Part shown: positions 1-8,098 of the stretch, piece by piece
Numbering within the stretch: position 1 is the stretch's first letter
Layout of the letters: each line of letters opens with the position of its first letter
Source of the DNA: Neopararhizobium haloflavum
GTDB lineage: Bacteria; Pseudomonadota; Alphaproteobacteria; Rhizobiales; Rhizobiaceae
Length of the DNA stretch: 64,000 bases
Direction: 5' to 3'
Assembly: GCF_002750855.1 (NCBI RefSeq)
Contig: NZ_NWUC01000003.1
Span: forward strand, 124,001 to 188,000
The notes under the pieces: model-generated
Database searches by the model: none
The model's input: the letters and a program-made list of their open reading frames with translations, nothing else
Told to the model about the DNA's origin: nothing
Translations under genes and position numbers: made by a program

Positions 1-63
1 GGTATCGGAGGCCCCCGAGGCCCGCGTTCCCGGCGATGTCATGACAGGATCGTGCGTTTGCAA
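1..63 (-). CDS. phoH: Probable start of PhoH-family ATPase (partial, runs off left edge)
   Basis: A 21-codon open frame on the minus strand runs off the window edge. It would start with TTG at 63-61. A consensus AAGGAG (78-73) sits nine bases upstream, which decides the start. The last visible residues, ending GASDT, resemble the variable N-terminus just before the PhoH core as I remember it from rhizobia. The gene directly downstream of miaB in many Hyphomicrobiales is phoH, a cytoplasmic P-loop ATPase often co-transcribed with ybeY. The call rests on the ribosome binding site and on position; no diagnostic motif lies inside the window. Confidence 0.4.
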   Translation of the reverse strand, partial: MQTHDPVMTSPGTRASGASDT

Positions 64-72
64 ACGATATGG

Positions 73-78
73 CTCCTT
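73..78 (-). promoter_or_regulatory. Shine-Dalgarno AAGGAG for the edge gene
   Basis: On the minus strand AAGGAG is followed by a nine-base spacer and TTG. It is the main evidence that a gene begins between miaB and the window edge. Confidence 0.45.
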
Positions 79-105
79 TCAATGCCCCGAGGCATCGTAA
101 CAGTC

Positions 106-1500
106 CTATAGCCGCTCGGCAAAGAGACTGTTGGCCTCGGTCCGGATAATTCGCACCTTTATTATGTCACCGATCTCAGCGCCTCTTGCATCAACAATTG
201 TTGGCTGGAGCCACGGCGAACGGCCGACGGTCTGGTTTTCCCAGCGACCGGGCTTTTCGAGCAACAGGTCCACCTCGCGGCCAACGCATTGGCGCTGGAA
301 TGCGAATTGCTGCTCGGTCAAGAGAGACTGCAGTCTTTCCAGCCGTTCGGCCTTGACCGGGTCGGGGACTTGATCACCGAACTCGGCCCCCGGCGTGCCC
401 GGACGCTGCGAATATTTGAACGAATAGGCCTGCGCATAGCCGACCTCTTCGACCAGGCGCATCGTCGCGTCGAAATCGGCATCCGTCTCACCGGGAAACC
501 CGACGATGAAGTCGCCCGATAGCGCAAGATCGGGTCGCGCCGTCCGAATCCGATCAATGAGGCGCAGATAATCTTCGGCCTTGTGCCGCCGGTTCATCGC
601 CTTGAGGATCCGGTCCGACCCGGACTGAACGGGCAAATGGAGATAGGGCATCAGCTGGGGCAGATCGCGGTGTGCGGCGATCAGCGCGTCATCCATGTCG
701 CGCGGGTGGCTCGTCGTATAGCGCAGCCGCTCCAGGCCATCGACCGCCGCAAGCCTGTGGAGCAGTTCGCCGAGCCCCCACTCTCGTCCGTCTTCGCCCT
801 CTCCGTGCCAGGCGTTGACGTTCTGGCCGAGCAAGGTGATCTCGCGCACGCCGGCGTCGACGAGCTTTTTCGCCTCGCCGACAATCTGCGCCACCGAGCG
901 CGAGACTTCCGAGCCGCGAGTGTACGGCACGACGCAGAAGGCGCAGAACTTGTCACAACCTTCCTGAACGGTCAGGAAAGCGCTGACCCCGCGGGCGCGG
1001 ACTGCCTTCTCCCTCGGTGGAGGCAGCTTGTCGAACTTGTCCTCCATGGCATAGTCGGTTTCCAGCACGCGCTCCCCGGCGCGCGCTCGCTCCACGGCAG
1101 CGGGCAGCCGGTGATAGGTCTGCGGGCCAACGACCAGGTCGACCACAGGCGAACGGTTGAAGATTTCCTCTCCTTCCGCCTGCGCCACACAGCCCGTCAC
1201 GCCGACGACGAAATCCTTGGCGCCAGCCGTTGCCCTGCGCTTCTGCTTTTGCAGCCGGCCGAGCTCGGAATAGACCTTCTCGGCAGCCTTTTCCCTGATG
1301 TGGCAGGTGTTGATGAGGTAAAGATCCGCCTCCTCCGGCGTCTCGACCCGTACATAGCCGTCAGAGGCCAGGGCGTCGGCCATCCGGTCGGAGTCGTAGA
1401 CGTTCATCTGGCAGCCATAGGTCTTCACATAGACCTTGCGCTGGCCCTCCTCGGCGGGCGCGGTCGCTCCTGTTTTCGTCAATGTCTGGTGCTGTGCCAT
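106..1500 (-). CDS. miaB: tRNA-2-methylthio-N6-dimethylallyladenosine synthase MiaB
   Basis: Radical-SAM methylthiotransferase that adds the 2-methylthio group to i6A37 in tRNAs reading UNN codons. The 464-residue length is normal. The N-terminal UPF0004 domain shows the three auxiliary-cluster cysteines: C30 in YGCQMN, C66 in [10 protein letters not shown] and C104 in GCVAQ. The radical-SAM motif is GCDKFCAFC, with C182, C186 and C189. A C-terminal TRAM-like segment follows (about 400-464). It is the distal gene of the tsaB-rimI-fur-acyltransferase-miaB run, so two tRNA-modification genes (tsaB, miaB) share this strand and region. The ATG at 1500 is kept because the protein begins with the usual variable tail before [12 protein letters not shown]. 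Confidence 0.97.
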   Translation of the reverse strand: MAQHQTLTKTGATAPAEEGQRKVYVKTYGCQMNVYDSDRMADALASDGYVRVETPEEADLYLINTCHIREKAAEKVYSELGRLQKQKRRATAGAKDFVVGVTGCVAQAEGEEIFNRSPVVDLVVGPQTYHRLPAAVERARAGERVLETDYAMEDKFDKLPPPREKAVRARGVSAFLTVQEGCDKFCAFCVVPYTRGSEVSRSVAQIVGEAKKLVDAGVREITLLGQNVNAWHGEGEDGREWGLGELLHRLAAVDGLERLRYTTSHPRDMDDALIAAHRDLPQLMPYLHLPVQSGSDRILKAMNRRHKAEDYLRLIDRIRTARPDLALSGDFIVGFPGETDADFDATMRLVEEVGYAQAYSFKYSQRPGTPGAEFGDQVPDPVKAERLERLQSLLTEQQFAFQRQCVGREVDLLLEKPGRWENQTVGRSPWLQPTIVDARGAEIGDIIKVRIIRTEANSLFAERL

Positions 1501-1558
1501 GGGCGGCTATGTAGTCGCAATCGCGCTGGAAGAAAATCCCCGATAACTGCGGCGCGTC

Positions 1559-2347
1559 TCAACCCTTGCGAAGGACATCGCTGAGCGACCGGCTGATCTC
1601 GCCATGAAGACCGCGCGTCACCGTCTTGCGGTCGCTTTCGGGAGAGAACGGGACCGGGCTACCAAAATGGATGTCGACGTCGATCGCCCCCTCCCTCAGA
1701 ACGGTCAGCAGATGCGGCAACAGGTCAACGTCCCCGGGCCATGTGGCAAGCGTTCGGTGGCGACGCCCCATCGGCAAGCCATGGATGCGCGTATAGGCGA
1801 TGGTTGCGGTCTGCAGGATGATTTCGCCATGCTCGCTGCGACCGGCGGCGTCGCGCGCAGCGCCGAACAGCGATGACTTGAAGTCCAGCACCCGGTTCCC
1901 GTCGGACGTGGTCCCCTCGGCAAACAATACCACGATCTCGCCGCGGTCCAGACGCTCGGCGATCGCTGCGATCTGGCTGCCGGCCGAACGGCGCCGATCG
2001 CGATCGACGAAAACGGATCGCTGCCAGCGCGCCAGCCAGCCGAAGAACGGCCAGTCGCGCACCTCCGCCTTGGCGATGAATGCAACCTCCGCCACGGCGG
2101 AAAGCGCCACGATGTCCAGCCAGGACGCGTGATTGGCGACGAGCATCAATGGACGACGTGTGGAAAGCTCGCCGCAGGCGGTCACGCGCAATCCGAGCAC
2201 AGGACACATCAGCCGGTGCCAGATATGCGGCAGGCGGCGCGCCAGCGGCAGATCAAGCGCGAGCGCCACCAGATGCACAGGCAGCATGACGAGCGTCACG
2301 AGCAGGAAGACGGCGGCGGCGAGGCAAATGCGCAGCTTTCCGATCAC
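1559..2347 (-). CDS. olsA: PlsC-family O-acyltransferase, probably lyso-ornithine lipid acyltransferase OlsA
   Basis: Membrane acyltransferase of the 1-acylglycerol-3-phosphate acyltransferase family. It has one N-terminal hydrophobic helix, then NHASWLD (the NHxxxxD-type motif) and FAEGTTSDGNR (substrate site). I place the start at GTG 2347, preceded by AAGGGAAG, giving 262 residues. A longer reading to 2449 would overlap fur and adds a low-complexity tail. The context fur-[this]-miaB is where I recall rhizobia carrying olsA, which acylates lyso-ornithine lipid. A complete olsB lies at 27.4 kb, so the first step of that pathway is present. A general PlsC role cannot be excluded from sequence alone. 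Confidence 0.8.
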   Translation of the reverse strand: MIGKLRICLAAAVFLLVTLVMLPVHLVALALDLPLARRLPHIWHRLMCPVLGLRVTACGELSTRRPLMLVANHASWLDIVALSAVAEVAFIAKAEVRDWPFFGWLARWQRSVFVDRDRRRSAGSQIAAIAERLDRGEIVVLFAEGTTSDGNRVLDFKSSLFGAARDAAGRSEHGEIILQTATIAYTRIHGLPMGRRHRTLATWPGDVDLLPHLLTVLREGAIDVDIHFGSPVPFSPESDRKTVTRGLHGEISRSLSDVLRKG

Positions 2348-2381
2348 AGAGAACGTCCACTTCCCTTGCGCCCCGACGGTC

Positions 2382-2810
2382 TCAGCGCTCGTCCTTCTTG
2401 AGCGGGACGCCGTAGAGCTCCAGCCGGTGGTCGACCAGCTTGAAGCCATGCTCGCGGGCGATGCGCTCCTGCAATGCCTCGATCTCGGCGGAGTGAAACT
2501 CGATCACGGTCCCCGTCTTCAGATCGATCAGGTGGTCGTGGTGCTCTTCGGGCACGGTCTCGTAGCGCGACCGGCCGTCGCGAAAGTCGTGCCGCTCGAT
2601 GATGCCGATATCCTCGAAGAGCTTGACTGTGCGGTAGACCGTCGAGATGGAAATCTTCGGGTCGACCTCGGATGCGCGGCGGTACAATTCCTCCACGTCT
2701 GGATGATCGGCTGCGCCGTCCAGCACGCGTGCCACCACGCGCCGCTGCTCCGTCATCCGCATGCCGCGGTCGGCGCAACGCTCTTCCAGAGGTTTCAGGT
2801 CTTGGCTCAC
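2382..2810 (-). CDS. fur: Fur-family metalloregulator (Fur/Mur)
   Basis: Cytoplasmic metal-responsive repressor of 142 residues. It has an N-terminal winged helix with ISISTVYRTVKLFEDIGII and a dimerisation/metal domain containing EEHHDHLIDLKTG and an HGFKLVDHRLELYG tail. The C-terminal CxxC zinc cysteines of E. coli Fur are absent, and no cysteine follows residue 12. In Hyphomicrobiales the single Fur homologue often acts as the manganese regulator Mur, with Irr/RirA handling iron; that role here is inference. It sits between rimI (29-base gap) and the acyltransferase (34-base gap), so it is probably co-transcribed. No metal-box operator was recognised nearby. Confidence 0.93.
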   Translation of the reverse strand: MSQDLKPLEERCADRGMRMTEQRRVVARVLDGAADHPDVEELYRRASEVDPKISISTVYRTVKLFEDIGIIERHDFRDGRSRYETVPEEHHDHLIDLKTGTVIEFHSAEIEALQERIAREHGFKLVDHRLELYGVPLKKDER

Positions 2811-2839
2811 CGATTGCGCTCCTGTCGGGTGGCTGTCGA

Positions 2840-3331
2840 CTAGCGAAGATCAAGCCGCATGACAAGCGCGCTGGTACGCTCGCCGCCGGGATGCTTGTAA
2901 TAGGCGCTGCGTTCGGCGACCTTGCGGAACCCGAGACGGCGATAGAGCGCGATGGCCGCGGCATTGGCCTCGTCGACCTCAAGGAACATCGTTTCCGCGC
3001 CATCGGCGCGCATCTGCCGGATCGCGGCCAGCATAAGCCGCCAGCCGATCGCGCGGTTTCTGAAGCGTTCACGCACCGCGATCGTCAGGATTTCCGCCTC
3101 GTCGGCAGCGAACCGGGCAAGCACGAAGCCGGCGACCACCGTTCGCGCCCCGGACACCGGCCTTGCAACGAAGCCATGGACGTTCGTCTGAGACGACAAG
3201 GCATCGATCTCCTCGACGCTCCAAGGGCGCGCGAAGGCCATGCCGTGAATCTCAGCGGCTGCAGCATAGTGGTGCTCCTCCATGGGAACCACATCGAATT
3301 CGCTGCTGCGGGAGAACAGGCCACCAATCAT
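2840..3331 (-). CDS. rimI: Ribosomal protein S18-alanine N-acetyltransferase RimI
   Basis: GNAT-family acetyltransferase of 163 residues. It carries the acetyl-CoA loop in a form close to RxxGxG/A (RFRNRAIGWRLM), and the family C-terminal pattern LEVDEANAAAIALYRRLGF followed by R-YYKHPGG. RimI acetylates the N-terminal alanine of S18. In alphaproteobacteria it is almost always next to tsaB, and here it starts nine bases after the tsaB stop, implying translational coupling. The second glycine of the RxxGxG loop is replaced, but overall spacing is normal. Neighbouring tsaB and fur make this identity more likely than a generic GNAT. Confidence 0.93.
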   Translation of the reverse strand: MIGGLFSRSSEFDVVPMEEHHYAAAAEIHGMAFARPWSVEEIDALSSQTNVHGFVARPVSGARTVVAGFVLARFAADEAEILTIAVRERFRNRAIGWRLMLAAIRQMRADGAETMFLEVDEANAAAIALYRRLGFRKVAERSAYYKHPGGERTSALVMRLDLR

Positions 3332-3340
3332 CGTAGGCGA

Positions 3341-4018
3341 TCACGTCCGTCGGGCGAGCGCGAAACCCGCCTGTGGCTTTGCATCGGGCGCCCGCAGATA
3401 GAGCGGCTGTGGCGGCAATGTCGCATCGACACTGGCGGCAAGGCGTGCGACGTCGCCGATCTCGGGAGCAGATGCCGTTCCGACGATCTCGTGCTCGCCG
3501 CCCCGGATATGGCTAGCAACAAGCGGGGAGCCCGAGCCGACCAGTATCGGGGCGTGGCGTTGCACCATTGCGGCCGCAGTGTCCAGGTCGAGCACGGCCG
3601 CTGGCGACATCACCTTCTTGGCGGAAGCGAAGAGCTGGCCGTAAATCTCGTTCCTGCGCGCGTCGAAGAGGGCGAAGACCGGACGGCCTTCCGCAGCAGC
3701 CAGATGCGGCGCGGCAATGGCATGGAGGCTGGATATGCCGACAGAGGTGAGGCCCAGCGCAAGCGCCAGGCCACGCGCCGTTGCCACGCCGACCCGCACG
3801 CCGGTGAATGAGCCCGGCCCGACCGTGACGGCGATGCGGCCGAGGTCGGCATAACCGACGCCGGCCTCGGAGAGCGCGCGGTCGATCACCGCCATCATCC
3901 GCTCCGCATGACCGCGACCGATATCCTCAACGGCGCGGGACAGCACACGCTCCCCATCCGTATCGAAAACGGCAGCAGCGCAGAGGTGAGATGCGGAATC
4001 GAGTGCCAGGATCAGCAT
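3341..4018 (-). CDS. tsaB: tRNA t6A37 threonylcarbamoyltransferase subunit TsaB
   Basis: TsaB (YeaZ) is the inactive ASKHA-fold partner of TsaD and TsaE in universal t6A37 synthesis. The 225-residue protein starts LILALDSASHLCAAAVF (phosphate-1-like strand). It contains the conserved IAVTVGPGSFTGVRVGVATARGL block and PVFALFDARRNEIY near the middle. It heads the minus-strand run tsaB-rimI-fur-acyltransferase-miaB. The ATG at 4018 lies 50 bases from the 3' end of the upstream reductase, so a promoter could fit there or transcription could read through. The N-terminus is canonical, so the start is secure. Confidence 0.96.
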   Translation of the reverse strand: MLILALDSASHLCAAAVFDTDGERVLSRAVEDIGRGHAERMMAVIDRALSEAGVGYADLGRIAVTVGPGSFTGVRVGVATARGLALALGLTSVGISSLHAIAAPHLAAAEGRPVFALFDARRNEIYGQLFASAKKVMSPAAVLDLDTAAAMVQRHAPILVGSGSPLVASHIRGGEHEIVGTASAPEIGDVARLAASVDATLPPQPLYLRAPDAKPQAGFALARRT

Positions 4019-4068
4019 CGCGACGGTTTAGAACAACTGCGCATCAAACGGAACAGTGCGTCGGAATG

Positions 4069-5064
4069 TCAGCGCATCATGTCGACGACAACCCGTCCGC
4101 GAATCTTGCCCTCCAGGATCGCGTGAGCTGCATCGATGATGCCATCGAAACCGATCGTCGTCGTCAGGGACTCCAACTTGTCCCTTTCCAACTCGGCCGA
4201 AAGGCGCTTCCACGCCTCGATCCGCAGGGGCTTCGGCGCCATCACCGAATCGATGCCCAGAAGGGATACGCCACGCAGGATGAAGGGCGCCACGCTGGAC
4301 GGCAGGTCCATGCCCTGGGCAAGACCGCACGCGGCAACGGCACCGCCGTACTGCGTCATCGCAAGCGCATTGGCGAGCGTGTGGCTGCCAACGGCGTCGA
4401 TCGCACCGGCCCAGCGCTCCTTGCCGAGCGGCTTGCCCGGTTCGGAGAGTTCCGCTCGATCGATGACCTCGGAGGCTCCGAGCGATTTGAGAAAGTCTGC
4501 CTCGCCCAGACGGCCCGTCGAGGCGACGACGGAATATCCGCGTTTGGAGAGCAGCGAAATGGCGACCGTGCCGACGCCACCGTTTGCGCCGGTGACGAGG
4601 ATCGGACCGCTATCGGGCGTGATCCCGTGCCGCTCAAGCGCCATGAGCGAGAGCATGGCCGTATAACCGGCGGTCCCAACCGCCATCGTCTCCATTGCGC
4701 TCATGCCATCCGGCCGCGCGATGAGCCAGTCCGATTTCAGCCGCGCATATCGCGCGTAGGCGCCAAGATGCGTCTCGCCTACACCGAAGCCGTTGAGCAG
4801 GACCTTGTCGCCGGCCTTGAACGCATCGCCTTCGCTTGAAACCACGGTTCCTGCAGCATCGATGCCAGGGATCATCGGCCAGCGGCGGATGACAGGCCCC
4901 TTGCCGGTGATCGCCAGCCCGTCCTTGTAGTTGACGGTAGTCGCCTCGACCTCGACCACCACATCGCCTTCCATCAGTTCGGCCAGGGTGAGATCGGCCA
5001 CGGCCACGGACTGCTTCTTGTCCTCGTCTCGCGAGACGAGAATGGCCTTGAACGGCTCCTGCAT
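4069..5064 (-). CDS. acuI: AcuI/YhdH-type NADPH-dependent acryloyl-CoA reductase (MDR superfamily)
   Basis: Zinc-independent quinone-oxidoreductase-like protein of 331 residues. It has the N-terminal GroES-like domain (TTVNYKDGLAITGKGPVIRRWPMIPGIDAAGTV) and a Rossmann cofactor site, VTGANGGVGTVAI. The block LKSLGASEVIDR and the C-terminal GKIRGRVVVDM are typical of AcuI/YhdH, which reduces acryloyl-CoA to propionyl-CoA with NADPH. The start at 5064 is chosen because AGGAGGAAG lies just upstream. An in-frame TTG 15 bases earlier would bury that ribosome binding site in the coding region. The physiological substrate is inferred from the family; no dimethylsulfoniopropionate or propionate genes lie nearby. 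Confidence 0.87.
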   Translation of the reverse strand: MQEPFKAILVSRDEDKKQSVAVADLTLAELMEGDVVVEVEATTVNYKDGLAITGKGPVIRRWPMIPGIDAAGTVVSSEGDAFKAGDKVLLNGFGVGETHLGAYARYARLKSDWLIARPDGMSAMETMAVGTAGYTAMLSLMALERHGITPDSGPILVTGANGGVGTVAISLLSKRGYSVVASTGRLGEADFLKSLGASEVIDRAELSEPGKPLGKERWAGAIDAVGSHTLANALAMTQYGGAVAACGLAQGMDLPSSVAPFILRGVSLLGIDSVMAPKPLRIEAWKRLSAELERDKLESLTTTIGFDGIIDAAHAILEGKIRGRVVVDMMR

Positions 5065-5130
5065 CGGCTTCCTCCTCAATCGATATATCGCTGGTCTCCT
5101 GCCTACAGCATGGCACGACCCATAAAAACC

Positions 5131-5637
5131 TCAGTGGCCTTCGTCTTTCGACGCGGTGGAAGAGCGCCTCAAATGCACGATCTCGTCGAGAATGATCGCG
5201 GCGGCACCGAGCGTGATGAACGTATCTGCGAGGTTGAAGACGGCAAAGGACCACGTGTCGGTATAGAACAGGATGTAATCGACCACATGACCATAGACGG
5301 CCCTGTCGATGAGATTGCCGATCGCACCACCGACGATCAGGGCATATCCCAGATGAGCCAGAAAGCGCGATGGCGATGTGGAGCGCCAGAGATAGAGGAC
5401 GAAGGCGACAATCGCTCCGGTAAAGGCCAGCAAGACCCATTCGGACGCACCGGACATGAACGAGAATGCGATGCCTTCGTTATAGGTGCGGAAGAGGGCC
5501 AGCATCGGGATCACTTCGACCGGCTCGTGCAAGGGCAGGCTCGTCTCGACGACGATCTTGATCGCCTGGTCCAACACCACGAGCAAAGCCACAAGGGCTG
5601 CGGCGGGAAGCGGGCGGGCGAGAGATGTTGCGGCCAT
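5131..5637 (-). CDS. lspA: Lipoprotein signal peptidase LspA (signal peptidase II)
   Basis: Inner-membrane aspartyl protease that cleaves prolipoprotein signal peptides after diacylglycerol addition. The 168 residues contain four hydrophobic segments. Both catalytic aspartates are visible, D120 in HVVDYILF and D138 in FNLADTF, as is the family motif GGAIGNLIDR. The start codon overlaps the stop of the upstream RNA methyltransferase by one base (TGATG), so the two are translationally coupled. The PQQ-type dehydrogenase at 53.4 kb has a lipobox and would be a substrate. Length and topology are normal. Confidence 0.97.
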   Translation of the reverse strand: MAATSLARPLPAAALVALLVVLDQAIKIVVETSLPLHEPVEVIPMLALFRTYNEGIAFSFMSGASEWVLLAFTGAIVAFVLYLWRSTSPSRFLAHLGYALIVGGAIGNLIDRAVYGHVVDYILFYTDTWSFAVFNLADTFITLGAAAIILDEIVHLRRSSTASKDEGH

Positions 5638-6491
5638 CAGCGTTTGCTTTCCAGTGTCAGCAGATGCCTTCGCGCCTCGAACAGCATGACGGCGGTCGCG
5701 ACGGCGAGATTGAGGGAGTCGGCGCGGCCCTGTTGGGGAATGCGCGCCAATGCCGCGCAGGCGGAGGCGAGTTCGCCCGGCAAGCCCTGCTGTTCGTTGC
5801 CCATCACGATGATGGTCGCCCGCCGGCGGTAATCGATGCTGCGATAGTCGACTGCCCCCTCCAGATGGGTCCCGACGAGTTGCACGTCGCCTCGCCTTGC
5901 CCAGTCAATGAATTCGGAAAGACCCGTGCGGACCAGCGGCACGGCGAAGACCGAACCCATAGTCGCGCGGACCGTCTCAAGCGAGAATGGATCGACGCAG
6001 TCGCCCAGGAGAACGACGCCGGAAGCGCCCGCCGCGTCAGCGGTGCGGATGATGGTTCCAAGGTTGCCGGGATCGCGCACCCGGTCGAGAGCGATCCAGG
6101 TTTCATCCTTCGACGGCTGGAGACGGGCGAGCGGGAGATAGCGCTGCTCGAAGATGCCGACGACGCTTTGCGGATTGTCGCGGCGCGTGATGGTCGTCAG
6201 GACCTTCTCGCTCACTTCAAGTACCAGCGCACCGGCGTTGAGCGCCTTCAATGCCGCGGCCTCGACCTTCGGCTTGCCCTTCGCCGCCTTGGCATAGATG
6301 AGGGTGCGCACCGTCCAGCCCAGCTCAAGCGCATCGATGACGAGCTTCAAGCCCTCGGCCATGAACTGGCCTGTCTCCTCTCGATGCTTCTTCTGCGACA
6401 GCGCCCGGATATCCTTGACGATCGGGTTTGTCAGGCTCGTGACTTCCTTGACCTGCCCGATGCGGCGCCTTTCCTGGCGGTGATCGTTCAT
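5637..6491 (-). CDS. TrmH/SpoU-family RNA 2'-O-methyltransferase
   Basis: SPOUT-class methyltransferase of 284 residues. The N-terminal substrate-binding part (about 1-115) starts with VTSLTNPIVKDIRALSQKKHREETGQF. The trefoil-knot catalytic domain shows the three SpoU motifs: RDPGNLGTIIRTADAAG, IVMGNEQQGLP and DSLNLAVATAVMLFEA. Such proteins methylate ribose in rRNA or tRNA; the exact target is unknown here. It overlaps the upstream methyltransferase gene by four bases (ATGA) and lspA by one, forming a tight three-gene unit. Confidence 0.92.
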   Translation of the reverse strand: MNDHRQERRRIGQVKEVTSLTNPIVKDIRALSQKKHREETGQFMAEGLKLVIDALELGWTVRTLIYAKAAKGKPKVEAAALKALNAGALVLEVSEKVLTTITRRDNPQSVVGIFEQRYLPLARLQPSKDETWIALDRVRDPGNLGTIIRTADAAGASGVVLLGDCVDPFSLETVRATMGSVFAVPLVRTGLSEFIDWARRGDVQLVGTHLEGAVDYRSIDYRRRATIIVMGNEQQGLPGELASACAALARIPQQGRADSLNLAVATAVMLFEARRHLLTLESKR

Positions 6492-7540
6492 TGTGGCACC
6501 CAGCGCGAATAAAGAGAGGTGGACAGGGCGCGTCCGGCCTCGGCCTCGCGCAAGATGAGTTCGCCCGATTCCACGCGCCCGCCGGCGCCGCGCATCGTCT
6601 CGCGCATCAGTTCGTGGATGGAATAGAACGAGGCCCGTATGGAATACGCGGTCAGCACGAGCCCGACCGGTTTCGGCGATAGCAATTCGCGGCAGATATC
6701 GAGCATGAGCGCGATGTGGTCGAAGAGTTGCCAGACCTCGCCGTTTGGTCCGCGGCCGAATTTCGGCGGATCGGTGAGAATGATGTCGTAGGTGTTGCCA
6801 CGCCGCTCTTCGCGCGCAATGAATTTCATGGCGTCATCGCAGATCCAGCGGATCGGTCGATCGTCGAGGTGGGCGAGCGCCTGGTTGTCGCGGGCCCAGC
6901 CAATCGCCTTCTTCGATGCGTCGACATGGGTCACCTGTGCGCCGGCTGCCGCCGCGATCAGCGATGCGACGCCGGTATAACCGAACAGATTGAGCACCTT
7001 GAGCGGTCGTTTCGCCTCGGCGATGCGTTCGCGCATCCAATGCCAGTGCGCCATCTGCTCCGGAAACACCCCCACATGCCGAAATGCGGTGAACCGGCCG
7101 TGGAAATCCACGTCGAGGAGACGCATCGGCCACGTCTCGCCCAGCGGCTCGCGGGGAAAACGCCAGCGTCCCATGCCGTCCTCGTCGACATCGCCGGTGA
7201 AAACAGCGTCGACATCGCGCCAATCTCTGTCCGACAGACTGCGTGGCCAGAGCGCCTGGGCCTCCGGCCGCACGATCCTGTAGGGTCCGTATTGTTCAAG
7301 CTTCTCGCCATCGCCGCTGTCGATCAGGGCAAATCCGGCACCGGCCGGGCTTTCGAGAACAAGGGGAACGGTCTCTGCAGGCCGCTCGCCTTCGCGCCTG
7401 ATGATCGGGCGGTCGAGCAGGACCGGCTGATCCTGCCGGTCATCTTTGCGGCTCTTGCGGTTTCGACGCGGCTTTTCGTTCAAGGAGATATCCGTCGGCA
7501 GCGCGGCGTCAGCGGCCGGGCGCTTCATACTTTCTGACAC
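6488..7540 (-). CDS. Class I SAM-dependent rRNA methyltransferase (RlmI/RlmK-like)
   Basis: Cytoplasmic methyltransferase of about 350 residues. The SAM-binding strand is VLNLFGYTGVASLIAAAAGA, followed by VDASKKAIGWARDN. The catalytic DPPKFGRGPNGE resembles the DPP motif of the large-subunit rRNA methyltransferase group. A basic N-terminal tail (KPRRNRKSRKDDR) precedes the fold. I start it at GTG 7540, preceded by AGAGGAG at ten-base spacing; an upstream ATG at that site is out of frame. A longer open frame to 7918 would run through the divergent CoxG gene and is rejected. It is the first gene of the operon with the SpoU methyltransferase and lspA. Confidence 0.88.
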   Translation of the reverse strand: MSESMKRPAADAALPTDISLNEKPRRNRKSRKDDRQDQPVLLDRPIIRREGERPAETVPLVLESPAGAGFALIDSGDGEKLEQYGPYRIVRPEAQALWPRSLSDRDWRDVDAVFTGDVDEDGMGRWRFPREPLGETWPMRLLDVDFHGRFTAFRHVGVFPEQMAHWHWMRERIAEAKRPLKVLNLFGYTGVASLIAAAAGAQVTHVDASKKAIGWARDNQALAHLDDRPIRWICDDAMKFIAREERRGNTYDIILTDPPKFGRGPNGEVWQLFDHIALMLDICRELLSPKPVGLVLTAYSIRASFYSIHELMRETMRGAGGRVESGELILREAEAGRALSTSLYSRWVPQ

Positions 7541-7621
7541 ATTATCGGTTCTCCTCTTGGCAAAGGCGTCTGCGAATTGCAAGAAAGGTCCGACAAACAG
7601 GCCTGCCTGAGGAGAGCACCC

Positions 7622-8071
7622 ATGGAGATGAGCGGAAGCGAGCGCATCCAGGCGCCACGCGAGAAAGTCTGGGAAGCGCTGAACGACCCTGACATTCTGA
7701 AGCAGTGCATTCCGGGATGCCAGACGCTGGAAATGACCGGCGACGACGAGATGGCGGCAACGGTCAAACTCAAGATCGGTGTGGTTTCCGCCAACTTCAA
7801 AGGCAAGGTCACGCTGCAGAACATGAACCCGCCCGAAAGCTACACGATCTCGGGTGAGGGACAGGGCGGGGTTGCCGGTTTCGCCAAGGGCGGCGCCGAT
7901 GTCGCGCTGGAAGATCACGGCACGGAGACGGTGCTCAACTATGCCTGCAAGGCGCAGGTCGGCGGCAAGATCGCGCAGATGGGATCACGGCTGATCGATT
8001 CGACGGCCAAGAAGCTCGCCGGCCAGTTCTTCACCAAGTTCAACCAGGTGGTCAGCGAAGCAAACGCGTGA
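7622..8071 (+). CDS. CoxG-like SRPBCC-domain protein
   Basis: Small 149-residue protein of the CO dehydrogenase subunit G (CoxG) family, with an START/SRPBCC hydrophobic-pocket fold. Recognisable blocks are IQAPREKVWEALNDPDILKQCIPGC at the N-terminus, KVTLQN in the middle, and GKIAQMGSRLIDSTAKKLAGQFF near the C-terminus, diagnostic for CoxG. In CO oxidisers CoxG helps anchor the enzyme at the membrane. No coxLMS genes are present here, so its function is open and probably lipid or hydrophobic-ligand related. ATG 7622 is preceded by GAGGAGAG. It is transcribed divergently from the methyltransferase operon with an 81-base intergenic gap. Confidence 0.88.
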   Translation: MEMSGSERIQAPREKVWEALNDPDILKQCIPGCQTLEMTGDDEMAATVKLKIGVVSANFKGKVTLQNMNPPESYTISGEGQGGVAGFAKGGADVALEDHGTETVLNYACKAQVGGKIAQMGSRLIDSTAKKLAGQFFTKFNQVVSEANA

Positions 8072-8098
8072 GCGGTGCGGAACCGGCCTCTCGCGGCC

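Noticed and set aside
2672-3811. 379-codon plus-strand frame across fur, rimI and tsaB
   Set aside because: All three minus-strand genes are complete and family-typical, so this frame is a codon-bias shadow.
5090-5125. TGGCACG sequence as a sigma-54 promoter near lspA
   Set aside because: No TTGC element at the required spacing, and it lies between same-strand genes in the wrong orientation.
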